Positions 1-9,624 of a DNA stretch of 64,000 bases are shown here, in pieces. The translations under genes were made by a program, and so were the position numbers. Position 1 is the stretch's first letter. Each line of letters starts with the position of its first letter. The notes under the pieces were generated by a model. It worked only from the letters and a program-made list of their open reading frames with translations. It was not told where the DNA came from and did no database searches. This DNA is from Dichetophora obliterata (lineage: Eukaryota; Arthropoda; Insecta; Diptera; Sciomyzidae), in NCBI GenBank assembly GCA_963920525.1, contig OY986438.1:133467920-133531919 (forward strand), given 5' to 3'.

Positions 1-906
1 AACTTTTTTTTTTTTGAAAATTGTATAAAAAAAAACTACTAAATATTTTCTCAAATTTCTTTCTTTATTTGAAAGAACAATCTATCCGGTTAATAATGGA
101 AAATAATTCCATTCAAATGGCTGCCTCGGTTGGCCATGCAGTAGCCTACACGATCGGTCCAATTTTTAAGCACATTATCGATTGTGTGCAGCTGTATTTC
201 ACCAATGGCTTCACGAATATTGTCCTTTAAAGCGTCAATTGTCTCTGGCTTGTCGGCGTAACACTTACCTTTGAGGGCACCCCACAAATAATAGTCCAAC
301 GGTGTCAAATCGCAGCTCCGAGGTGGCCAAACGACATCAGCTTTGCGGCTGATAATGCGATCTTCAAAAACAGGGCGAAAAACATCGAGTGTAGCTTCGG
401 CTGTGTGGCACGTAGCGCCGTCCTGTTGAAACCAAATGTTGCCAATATCCTCCTTTTCAATTTTTGTGAACAAAAATTCGTTCAACATGGCCCGATACGG
501 ATCGCCATTGACTGTAACGGCCAGTCCTTGCTTATTTTCGAAGAAAAATTGCCCAATTATGTCTCTGGACCAAAATCCGCACCAAACAGTGACTCGTTTT
601 AGGTGCAGCGGCTTGTCAATGTATGCGTGCGGGTTTTCTGTGCCCTAAATGCGATAATTTTGCTTGTTTACATACCCGCCAAGATCAAAATGAGCTTCAT
701 CTGAAAAGATGATTTTTTTGGCAAAATCGGCATCTTCTGTAAGTCGATCGCAGGCCCACTTCTCAGCGTTGTTCAAGCGTATACACAACCATATTCGTTT
801 AGCGGAAGGATAAAACTAATTATCTGTCAAATCAGACATGAGCTTAGTGTTAACCATTCACGAAATAAGCACTAGTTGAAAAAAAAACGTTAGATGGCAG
901 ACCCTG
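1..906 (-). mobile_element. DD41D mariner-like element, deletion copy 1
   Basis: The right terminus, read on the minus strand, is CAGGGTCTGCCATCTAACG followed by a T-run, and TA follows it at 907-908 as expected for a mariner target. The window opens inside the left terminus: the first bases (aac plus T-run) match the subterminal part of the related copy at 61505-62033. The element carries the catalytic half of a transposase on the minus strand. The stretch between the 5' leader (about 800-906) and the transposase is missing the N-terminal DNA-binding part, so this is an internally deleted, non-autonomous copy. The leader, with the shared word agcggaaggataaaactaat, is nearly identical to the leader of the 61.5-kb copy, which supports one family. 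Confidence 0.85.
90..797 (-). pseudogene. DD41D mariner transposase, catalytic domain, nonsense-mutated
   Basis: On the minus strand the reading frame shows the DDE/D core of an IS630-Tc1-mariner transposase. The first catalytic Asp lies in IIFSDEAHFDLGG, the second in WFQQDGATCHTA and the third in CDLTPLDYYLWG. I count 41 residues between the second and third, which is the DD41D (rosa-type) spacing. The C-terminus HLNGIIFHY ends at a natural stop. One in-frame TAG at 645-647 replaces the Trp expected in the RIWG-like segment after the first Asp, so the frame is broken into about 50 and 165 codons. The N-terminal helix-turn-helix domain is absent: the frame runs straight into leader DNA near 797. 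The protein would cut and paste DNA at TA sites. This copy cannot do so, but its ends could still be mobilised in trans. Confidence 0.85.
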
Positions 907-1446
907 TACATATGTTGGAAAAAAACGCTGGGTTTTAGACAGAATTCAAAAAACCCGCTGCATTGTGTGGTCTTTTTACAAAATCGCCAATAAATGTCGT
1001 GAAATTTTACAACACTTATTGTAGTGATTTTTCAGTCAGTTTTTAAAGTATAGATGTGAATTTTATCGAATTCCATTGTTGAAGTTCTTGTTGAGGTTCT
1101 TCATTCCCGTTAAAAATCTATTTTTCTAATAGCTTCAAAGATTTTAAGAGATAGTGTTTTCAAAGTAGATTTATCGTAGAATTCGAACTTTGGTCAGAAA
1201 ACCTAAAAAACCATTATCCCAAAAATCGTAAAACCGCAAAAACCTTGAAAGTGATAATTTATAATATTGGTAAAATAGTAAAATTAAATTTTGTACAGCC
1301 TTTTTACATACAAAAATAATTACACTTTAAAACGAAATTCTCAATTTTCAAGGTCATATTGACATTGAATGGCCTTTATATAACCACATTTGTCAGTTAA
1401 ATTTAACTACAAAATGTTAAATTCACAGAAATAGTGCGTATTAATC
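907..1446. other. AT-rich stretch, no gene seen
   Basis: Unstructured AT-rich DNA between the mariner and the next small element. I see no long frame, RNA gene or repeat shared with the rest of the window. Confidence 0.6.
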
Positions 1447-1595
1447 TTATGCTATGTTCACACTGAGAGCTAAATGCGCATTTAGAGCATTTGCTATATA
1501 TAGTTGTCCCTGTTACTCCTACAACGAGTAAAGAGCCGTTCGTAAATTTGCATTTCGTAAATGCGTATTTTGCTCTCAGTTGCAACATAGCATTA
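1447..1595. mobile_element. MITE of about 143 bp with TTA flanks (PIF/Harbinger-like)
   Basis: Positions 1450-1592 begin TGCTATGTT and end AACATAGCA. The inverted arms extend about 45 bp with scattered mismatches (cactgagagctaaatgcgca against caactgagagcaaaatacgc). TTA sits immediately outside both ends (1447-1449 and 1593-1595), a 3-bp TWA-type target duplication typical of the PIF/Harbinger superfamily. No coding capacity. Confidence 0.6.
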
Positions 1596-1610
1596 ACTCG
1601 ACAAATCAGT

Positions 1611-2185
1611 GGCAACATGTTGTAACTTCGAAAGTTTCGAAGTTGTCGAAATTATCGAATGTCGGTATGTTGTAACACTTTCGACAGGCGATATTTGCGA
1701 TAAAATATCACTTTATTTTAGTGGCAGTGATCGAGAAGCGAAGTAAAAGAAATGGAAATATTTATCCATTTAAGCATGGTTTTATTTATTATATATTATT
1801 TATTTAACATAGAAGTGTTGAATAATGATTTTAAGTAAGTGAGATAATAAAAGTATTGGCTTTAATAAAAGTATATATATGGTTACCTTAGCACTGTTTG
1901 TTCAAATTAAGTTGACTTTACTTTTTTCAAACAATGTCATTTGCTGAAAGTAACCAACTAAATTATTTTTAGTTTAAATGATATTTTTTATTAATAAAAC
2001 AATTTTTTAAAAATATTGATTCACGTTATTTAGCATGCCAATTATCAGAAAAAAGCTTGCGTGCAGCTGTTAAATATTCGAACATAACTTCGAAACAAAC
2101 CAAATCGCCTGTCGAACGATAATATTACAACATACTGCCAGATCGAAAACTTCGCTTCGATGTTCGCTTCGACAGTGAAGTGAGC
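1611..2185. mobile_element. Inverted-repeat element of about 570 bp
   Basis: A TCGAA-rich stretch at about 1617-1700 recurs inverted at about 2100-2180. Shared words include ggtatgttgtaa and cgacaggcgat on one side and their reverse complements on the other. The middle is AT-rich and non-coding. The family was not recognised and the exact ends and target duplication are unclear. Confidence 0.5.
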
Positions 2186-2187
2186 TG

Positions 2188-3012
2188 TTCAGAGCACAAG
2201 TGGCTTAAGTCCATTTTTTAGGGAAATTTAGTTAAGTACGTAGAAGTGAAGAGAAAAATGTACCCTATTTATGAGTACGGGCTAGAAACTCCTAGCTTAC
2301 GTAATCTCTGAATAAAATGCAACACTTTGTTATTGCTCTGACAAATACCATTATTTTTTCAGAGCACAAGTGGCGTAAGTCCATTTTTGGTAGTTTTGAG
2401 AAAATCGAACATTTAGAAAATTTCTTAAGATAAATTCCAAGTATGAAGAACTCAGTTTTGCTTATAAGCTTGGTCAAGAGCATAATTAGAGCTATCCATA
2501 TCGTAAAATATAAACTAAATAATACACCAAAATAATGCATAATATTGCATATTAGTAAAAACATTTAGATTTGCGCCACTGAAAATTATTTTAAATTTCT
2601 CGTTTCAGCTGTAGGAATCTAAAAGGAGATTTTTCAAGAATTTTTTGATGAGGAATGGCAGCATTTTTGCCTAGAAGTTGAACAAAACTACCCTTAGCGA
2701 TTATCTTCATTATTAAGGGAGATATAAAATGAATGGACTTACGCCACTTATCCTCTGAAAATTTTGTAAAATTTCTCCTTTCCGCTGTAAGCATGCAATG
2801 GAAAATATTTTTAAGAATTTTTTCATGAGGAATGACAGCATTTTTACATAGAAATTGGACAAAACTACCCATTAGCGATTATCTTCATTATTAAGGAAGA
2901 TATAAAATGAATGGACTTACGCCACTTGTCCTCTGAAAATTCTTTAAAATTCTTCCTTTCTGCTGTAAAAATGTAATGGAAAATATTTTTAAGAATTTTT
3001 TGGTAAGGATTG
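2188..3012. repeat. Degenerate tandem repeat with a period of about 177 bp
   Basis: The blocks gaggaatgrcagcattttt and gattatcttcattattaagg recur 177-178 bp apart (2650/2827 and 2699/2877), with a partial third unit to about 3012. The motif agtggcgtaagtccatttt appears at about 2197 and 2367, and in reverse complement at about 2730 and 2908, so the array is flanked by inverted versions of part of itself. The short frames on the minus strand here are by-products. Confidence 0.7.
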
Positions 3013-3091
3013 ACTAAATTTTAATAAATTTTATTGATGAACATCCACAGCTGTTTAGCGTAGTTTCATCTGCTTGAGCGCATTTTTTAAC

Positions 3092-3320
3092 TATGTGTTG
3101 TGCGTGTTGTTAAATGTTTTGACAAAAGTAATCGAGAACTGGACTTACAAGTTTTACCTACTATCTGAAGTTTGCCATCGCCTATAGAGAGGTACCAGCC
3201 GAAAAGAATTATTAATTTTCTCAAAAAACATTCTGTCTGGGCTGGGAAATGAACCCGGGTTACCGCGGTTCCTTACTTTATGGTCCTCACTCTTTATCCA
3301 GTAGGCTACGAGTAGGCTAT
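3092..3320 (-). mobile_element. tRNA-derived SINE, old 3'-truncated copy
   Basis: Read on the minus strand, this starts with a pol III A-box-like TAGCCTACTGG and a B-box-like GGTTCATTTCC, then follows the body of the better preserved copies at 30316-30660 and 54791-55122. It ends near the segment equivalent to aacacgcacaacac, so the last part of the SINE is missing. Divergence from the young copies is considerable. Confidence 0.7.
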
Positions 3321-3997
3321 TATTTTTACTTTTGTTTCTTTTTAAAATAGAAGCTTTAATATTAAAATTCATTACTAAGGCTTTTGAAAAATTAGTAAAA
3401 AAAAAAAAAAAAATTTTACATATACGCAGTACGGGAATAGAACTACGTATTTGTTATTTACAAATTATTTGGTCGATAAATTCTTAACAATTTTTCGATT
3501 TGATTTAAATTTTCTTATGAGAGGATCTAATAAACTTATAACAATTATTTTTTAAAAAAAAAATTTTCTAATTAAGATATTCAGTTTTGTTGATTATTAA
3601 TTTGTTTTTATTTTTTCCTTATACTTTTCTAAAAATTATTCATATAATTATTTGTAAAATAATTTAACGAAATATCAGCAGCAAAATACTTTTAGTAGAA
3701 AGTGTATTCGACGTATTCGTTCCACTCCCGCTGTGCCTACAATTACCATAAAACAACCGCATGCTCACAGAGAGAAAAGCTTCTCAAGCCTTAATTTCAC
3801 ACTCAACGTTTTGATGATTAAATTAAAAACACGAAAATTTCCAAAAATAAAAAAAAAATAAAAAAATCAAGAGTATTAAAAATAAAACATCAATTTATTT
3901 AAAAATAAAGTTTGTAATTTTGTATGCTTTTTTGTTGTGGTTTTTTTTGGAATCAATTTCTTTGGCTACCACACAGACTGCATAAGTTGCTTGCGTA
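3321..3997. other. AT-rich stretch, no gene seen
   Basis: Homopolymer-rich AT DNA with no coding or RNA features that I can support. Confidence 0.5.
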
Positions 3998-4326
3998 TTA
4001 TCGGTGTCGTAGTCGAGACTGTCGTCGCGTGAAAGTGAGTGAGTGCGGAAAATAGTCTTAGTTTTTTGAAACATTTAAAAAAAAGAGATAAAAAAAAACA
4101 TTAAAAGGAATTAAAAATATACAAGTGAAGAAAATTAAATGAATTTACTTGAACCTTGAGTGAGTGTGAGTTGGAAAGTGATTGAGTGAGTGACATTATA
4201 GCAGATGTTAGTTGAGCCAACTGCAAGTAATAAGAAAACACAGCAAACAAACTAAGAAAAACAGGGAAAATGCCGAAGAAAATCAAAAACTACGGCAAGA
4301 AATTAATTTACAATTAAGGGGCAAAG
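3998..4326 (+). other. Possible non-coding 5' exon with splice donor
   Basis: A patch richer in G and C (cgtagtcgagactgtcgtcg, then gtgagtgagtgcgg) is followed by CAA/GAAAA-rich DNA and a donor-like AAAG/GTAATC, with GT at 4327-4328. The only ATG frame of note near its end, at 4270, is 15 codons long. Composition and donor resemble fly 5' untranslated exons. No protein is predicted, and transcription is not shown by sequence alone. Confidence 0.28.
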
Positions 4327-4900
4327 GTAATCGCACAAGAAATAATAAAATTTAAGAAATATTCTTTCGCAACTGAAATAGCCTTAAAGTATAAACTTCA
4401 AAGTTTGTGGCCAAGTGATATGTTGAAAATTTTTAAAGTGGCTTTTTAAAAGAAGATTAAAAATTAAAATATTGATAGAAATCAATTATTTTAAGATTTG
4501 AATAGATGAAAGAAAGAAAAAAGTACCAAAGTTTATTAAGTAAAAATAGTGCAATTCAGAGGTAATGTTTCAGTCTTTCTAATAAATTAATAAATTCTCT
4601 TCTAGTTTATCTGAATGAAGTTATTTTTTTTCCTAATGTTATTTTGTACAAAATCCTTATATCAATAAAATCACACATCATTCTGACAAGCTAATTCTTC
4701 TTTTTTCAGTCATCCATAGAATTCATAAAGGTTATAAAGACGCAAAAATCAATAGTCTGAGGTTCAATTAAAACAGCTTCCTCAACAAAATAAGTTCTTT
4801 CACTTTTGATATCTTAACTCGCTTCAACTAGTCATATTTTGTTATTACCAAAATTATATATATTTTAATATTCACATCCACATCCATGTCCATATCGTAT
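4327..4900. other. AT-rich stretch, no gene seen
   Basis: Intron-like AT-rich DNA up to the CCCAGCAAA boundary. No element recognised. Confidence 0.5.
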
Positions 4901-4922
4901 CCCAGCAAAAATTTTATGAACC

Positions 4923-6260
4923 TTAAAGTTTTTTCTTAAATGACCTCTATGTTTATTATGTTGACTTTATATGATTTAAATACAAATTCTAAATGTTTGA
5001 TAGTTTAAATCATACTTGATTTTAAATACAAATTCTAGTTGTTTGACAGTTTAAAATCGTTTATCGAGCTTAAGGTCAAAGTTAGAAACAATTAATTGTT
5101 CTAACGAATTTTTCCAAAGAAACAACAACAACAACAAAGTTTTTTCAATATGAAAGGAAAAAAACCACTAGCAAATTGATTTTATTGTACAATTTCTGCG
5201 TGCTAAACGCGTCATCAGAAATCTTTGTGATTGCCCGTGCAAGCGCGTAGACGCACTGCACCATCGGGGCGATGAGATTTTGAAGCTTCAATTTCTCATT
5301 TTTTCCCTTAATTTCATAATGCCACATTTGTTGTTGTATTTCTGTTTTACTTTAGTTTCTATGCCTATATTATATGTAGTCCAACAGCCTGCTGGAATTC
5401 TGCACTAACAAAGCATGTTTACTGAAGTTGTTTTTAGAATTTTTGCTGATTTTGTTTTTCAGCTGTTTCCGTTTGGTCGAGCTCCTTTTCCTTTCATATT
5501 GAAAAAACTTTGTTGTTGTTGTTGTTTCTTTGGAAAAATTCGTTAGAACAATTAATTGTTTCTAACTTTGACCTTAAGCTCGATAAACGATTTTAAACTG
5601 TCAAACAACTAGAATTTGTATTTAAAATCAAGTATGATTTAAACTATCAAACATTTAGAATTTGTATTTAAATCATATAAAGTCAACATAATAAACATAG
5701 AGGTCATTTAAGAAAAAACTTTAATCAAATGGTAGAGCTCGACCAAACGGAAACAGCTGAAAAACAAAATCAGCAAAAATTCTAAAAACAACTTCAGTAA
5801 ACATGCTTTGTTAGTGCAGAATTCCAGCAGGCTGTTGGACTACATATAATATAGGCATAGAAACTAAAGTAAAACAGAAATACAACAACAAATGTGGCAT
5901 TATGAAATTAAGGGAAAAAATGAGAAATTGAAGCTTCAAAATCTCATCGCCCCGATGGTGCAGTGCGTCTACGCGCTTGCACGGGCAATCACAAAGATTT
6001 CTGATGACGCGTTTAGCACGCAGAAATTGTACAATAAAATCAATTTGCTAGTGGTTTTTTTCCTTTCATATTGAAAAAACTTTGTTGTTGTTGTTGTTTC
6101 TTTGGAAAAATTCGTTAGAACAATTAATTGTTTCTAACTTTGACCTTAAGCTCGATAAACGATTTTAAACTGTCAAACAACTAGAATTTGTATTTAAAAT
6201 CAAGTATGATTTAAACTATCAAACATTTAGAATTTGTATTTAAATCATATAAAGTCAACA
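4923..6260. mobile_element. Foldback element with two 526-bp inverted arms
   Basis: Arm 1 (4959-5484) and arm 2 (5735-6260) are reverse complements with no difference that I could find by eye. Each arm encodes the same 60-codon frame by chance. The 250-bp spacer contains a third, plus-strand copy of the outer 200-odd bp of the arm. The left end has about 36 bp not matched on the right. The 12-bp direct repeat ATTTTATGAACC flanks the unit (4911-4922 and 6261-6272), consistent with a target duplication. There is no transposase. The arms would form a very stable hairpin and could be a source of double-stranded RNA if transcribed. Confidence 0.8.
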
Positions 6261-6272
6261 ATTTTATGAACC

Positions 6273-6862
6273 CTCATAAAATAAAACTCTAAAATGCGTC
6301 ATTTATGTGAGGGTTTTATGAGTGGTCATAACAGAATCCTTTTTTGCGTGTTTTATGAGTGCTCATGGAAAGGACCCATAAAAGAATCCTTTTTATGCGT
6401 GTTTTAGGTGTGTTCATAAAAAAGACTCATAAAAGTATTCTTTATATGGTTGTATTATGAGTGTTCATAAAATGGAGTCATAAAAGAATACTTTTCATGA
6501 GTGTTTTATGAGTGCTCATAAGAAGGACTCATAAACGAATCCTTTTTATGCGTGTTTTATGAGTGTCCATGGGAAGGATTTGTTAAATAATCCTTTTGAT
6601 GCATGCTTTATGAGTCATAAGAGAATATTTTTAGGCGTGTTTTTTGAGTTTTCATAAAAATGACTCGTACAGGAATCCTTTTTATGCTTGTTATATGAGT
6701 GTTCATAAAACACATTTGTGAGTCCTTTTTATGTCGTTTTACTCATAAAAGAATCATTTTTATGCGTGTTTTATGAGTGTTCATAAAACTCTTTTATGAG
6801 TCCTCTTTATGAACGCTCATAAAACACGCATAAAAAGGATTCTTTTATGAGTAAATTTTAGT
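6273..6862. repeat. Degenerate minisatellite (unit about 60 bp) ending in a hairpin
   Basis: Roughly nine or ten variants of a unit containing gaatcctttttatgcgtg, ttttatgagtgttcataaaa and ggactcataaaa. The core is palindromic. From about 6748 to 6862 the last unit is followed by its own reverse complement, giving a long hairpin. Confidence 0.75.
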
Positions 6863-7233
6863 AAACGAATATCGAATCTGAGTCCAATGTGTTACGAAAA
6901 AGTTTTATATTTGCCTTTAAAATGTAATTCGCGGAGTTCCTGTGATTTTTGTGAATGCAATTTCTGTATAAATAAGGCGCTTTCTATGATGACGCCATAA
7001 TTCGGAGAATTCCTTTCTTGCTGCGATTAGCTTGCTTTTTAAATAATTTAAATGTTCATTGTTTTATGAATTGTATTAGTTGACCTTTAAGTATTTCGTT
7101 GTTGTATATATATATTGTTTTGGCTCTAGGTCTGCGATTCAATAAATAACAAGAAAAACTTCTCTTTGGATTTTCTTTTAACTATGTTACCATTAACTAT
7201 TTGTTACTATTAATATAAAGATAATCAATAATT

Positions 7234-8407
7234 GGGCCTATTCTGCAGAATCTTTTATGAAAAAAATTCTGTTATTCAGTTATGATTTCCCATACAAATT
7301 TTTGAGCTGTCAAAAAATCTGTTACGAGACCAAAATTCGTATTTTGCACGACAATCTTTTTTGAAATCGGCTATAAATCATAGCAGATTTTTTTAACTGT
7401 CAACAAATCTTTTACAAAGTCTTTTATTTGGTATTCTGCATGACAAAATCTGCAATGAAATCTGTTATGAAACACAACAGAATAACAGATAAATTTTTCT
7501 GCATTTTATCATAACGAATTTCAATAAACCTAATAAGTCAAGCTAAATCAGATTGTTTTTTGTTTCGTTATGTTTAATTTATGAAACAAAGACTTGGAAG
7601 ACTAAAAAAATAACTTTGATCCGTGTAGGTTTTTTTAAATTGCATATAAATGTATTTTCTATTTTTGTTCAATCTTTTATAATTTTTATAATAGGTCTTT
7701 CTAAATAAAAAATTATTAATATTTGTAAGTGTAAAAAAATTATATAATTGTCAAGCTGACTTATATCTAGAAAGGAATTTATTCTACTTCCTGGAATTCT
7801 AGATTTTGCTGCAGCTTTTGTTTTTAGTAACGATCTCGGCGTCCACCGCCCCCACTACGAAAGGTCTCTTTGAACTTATTCTACTGTACTATTGTAGAAG
7901 TCGTTTACTATTTCTTTGACCACTACGATCGCGATCATCATGCTCGTCTCCCCGTTGTTCCTTACGTTTGAAACTTGCACGGGCACCTTTGTCCCTTTCG
8001 CTACCACCTTCACCATAACTGCGTCCGTCACAACTTTTACTTTAAACTTGAGCTTCTACTATCATTGCAAATGGGCTCTGGTCACCCTCTTAGTCCGACA
8101 TTGTTTTAAAACAAGCAATTTAATCAAAATGGACATGCTAGTTTCTAATGCTAACGCACGACACTTCTTTAATGCTAATTTTGCAAAAATATTTGCAATT
8201 CACACGTTAAAAGCGACAACTTCAAATTGCGGTGTTTTCTTTAATTTATTGACAGCAATCAGCTGTATCATAACAGAAGTTAACGGAATTGTAATAGATT
8301 TTTGTTTTCGAAGATTGATAACAGGGTACCATAAAAGATCGCAAGGCAGAATACCAATTTTAACAGATCTTTTATGGTCGGCATCTTTTATGATTAAGAA
8401 TAGGCCC
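7234..8407. mobile_element. Inverted-repeat element with GGGCCTATTCT termini carrying a gene piece
   Basis: GGGCCTATTCT at 7234 is matched by AGAATAGGCCC ending at 8407, each next to an ATCTTTTATGA/TCATAAAAGA-like segment. Subterminal words built on cagaatctttta, aacagatttt and ataacaga recur on both sides, as in MITE-type elements with repeated subterminal motifs. Flanks are AT-rich and no certain target duplication is visible. The centre (7824-8090) does not look like transposon DNA: it is more balanced in base composition and reads as a broken Arg/Gly-rich protein on the minus strand. Confidence 0.6.
7824..8090 (-). pseudogene. Captured 3' piece of an Arg/Gly-rich protein gene
   Basis: On the minus strand one frame reads a basic hydrophilic segment with SYGEGGSERDKGAR, then FKRKEQRGDEHDDRDRSGQ. 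After a +1 shift near 7880-7900 it continues as FKETFRSGGGGRRRDRY and a TAA stop at 7824-7826. The RGG/RD-rich C-terminus and natural stop look like the end of an RNA-binding type protein, but I cannot name the parent gene. Stops upstream (in the segment before 8040) and the frame change show that it is not functional. It sits inside an inverted-repeat element, so capture of host sequence by the element, or insertion of a processed copy, are the two explanations. The plus-strand frame of 165 codons over the same region is a shadow. Confidence 0.5.
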
Positions 8408-8724
8408 AAATAATAAATCAAGTAAGTTCTTATAAATTTTTCACTATCACGAATAATAGTGTCAAGAAAACAGTGTAAAAAAGAGAGAAAGAGAAATCGG
8501 CGAATGACACCACGGGTCGTTTTCTTGTTAGAGGGCTAAACTTTGACAACTGACAGCGACATAAAAATCATATAAGATATTAAAAAAAAAAATCTCTTTC
8601 ATATAAAGATCGAATAATGGCATGCCGCGATGATAATTCAAAAGTCGAAAATTAATAGTCATAAATATAAGGTTCTTTATTTTGAAAGTGTTAAAAAGAG
8701 TAGTTATTTATGTTAAAAAAGAAT

Positions 8725-9234
8725 CTATTATATTTCAATGAAGGCTTACTATATAGTCTTTTATATGAGTCTGCAATAGTAGTCCTAAAACAGTCTTTAA
8801 TAGTAGTCTTAAAAGAGTACTTAATATGAAACCTTAAAGAGTCATTTATATGAGTCATAAAAGAGTATATAATGTGAAGGTTTAATGAGGACTTTTAAGA
8901 GTAATAAAATAGTCTTTATTATGAGTCTTAATAGAGTCTTTAATATAAGTCTTAAAAGAATGTTTAATATGAGTCGTAAAAGAGATTTAATGTGAGGGTC
9001 TAATGAGGGTTTCTAAGGGTAAAAAATAGTCTTTAATATGAGTCTTAAAACAGTATTTAATTCGAGTCATAAATGAGTCTTTATTTTGTTTCATAAAAGA
9101 ACCACTAAAAAGTGTCATATCGGGGTGCCCTCAACATAAGAAAAAAGAATAAAAACATAGTCTTTTTTGAGCGCATACTGATGAAAAGGCCTCATAAATA
9201 AGAGTCTAAAAAGAGTCTTAAGATATTCTTAATG
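8725..9234. repeat. Degenerate short repeat array (AGTCTTAAAAGAGTCTTTAATATG type)
   Basis: More than ten variants of gagtcttaaaagagt and ctttaatatgagt at intervals of about 30 bp, running up to the right CCCAGCAAA terminus. It is similar in style to the 6273-6862 array at the opposite end of the composite, suggesting related subterminal repeats. Confidence 0.65.
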
Positions 9235-9445
9235 TTTGCTGGGATGAATATGGATGAATAACAGAATAACAGATAAATTTTTCTGCATTTTATCATAACG
9301 AATTTCAATAAATCTAATATTATTAATAGATATTAATTTTAATTTTTTAAAAGTCAAGATATTAAATAAATGAATCAAGTTATTTCTTTCATTTTACTCT
9401 CTTTATTTTTATTTAAGTTTTGATATATGATTCGTCAAATCGACG

Positions 9446-9624
9446 AACGTTAGCTTTACTGCTTTATCTTGTATATCGAAAACGCAAACAAACGACAAGT
9501 AAGACACGAGAAGCAATACTTTTTATATACAAAATTCTATTGCTTCTCGTGTCTTGCTTGTCGTTGGCTTGCGCTTTCGATGCACGAATTATGCGGTTAG
9601 TGTATATAAAATAACGTTAGCTTT
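9446..9624. mobile_element. 155-bp hairpin element with 12-bp flanking repeats
   Basis: About 43 bp around acgacaagtaagacacgaga (9476-9518) is repeated inverted at 9538-9580 with about four mismatches and a loop of roughly 20 bp. AACGTTAGCTTT flanks the unit exactly at 9446-9457 and 9613-9624. The 64-codon frame over it is a consequence of the palindrome, not a gene. Confidence 0.65.

Larger units (their letters stand above)
4901..9243. mobile_element. Composite element bounded by inverted CCCAGCAAA termini
   Basis: CCCAGCAAA begins at 4901 and TTTGCTGGG ends at 9243. The inverted similarity also covers a few outer bases (ccatat...atCCCAGC on the left, GCTGGGAT...atatgg on the right). Between the termini lie a foldback, two arrays of TTTATGAGT/CATAAAAG-type short repeats and an inverted-repeat element. 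The foldback at 4923-6260 is flanked by a 12-bp repeat, and skipping it joins the left terminus smoothly to the 6273 array, which supports a pre-existing outer element. A clean target duplication is not visible. The superfamily was not recognised. Confidence 0.45.

Noticed and set aside
2292..2872. Minus-strand frames of 90-93 codons
   Set aside because: They are produced by the 177-bp tandem repeat and neighbouring inverted motifs.
5145..6074. Two identical 60-codon frames (5145-5327 minus, 5892-6074 plus) as a duplicated gene
   Set aside because: They are the same stretch of the foldback arms read from both sides. There is no domain, and identity is explained by the inverted repeat.
7916..8413. 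165-codon plus-strand frame
   Set aside because: It is antisense to the captured Arg/Gly-rich piece and runs through the element's inverted terminus. The Thr/Phe-rich text is the shadow of an RGG/RD-rich minus-strand frame.
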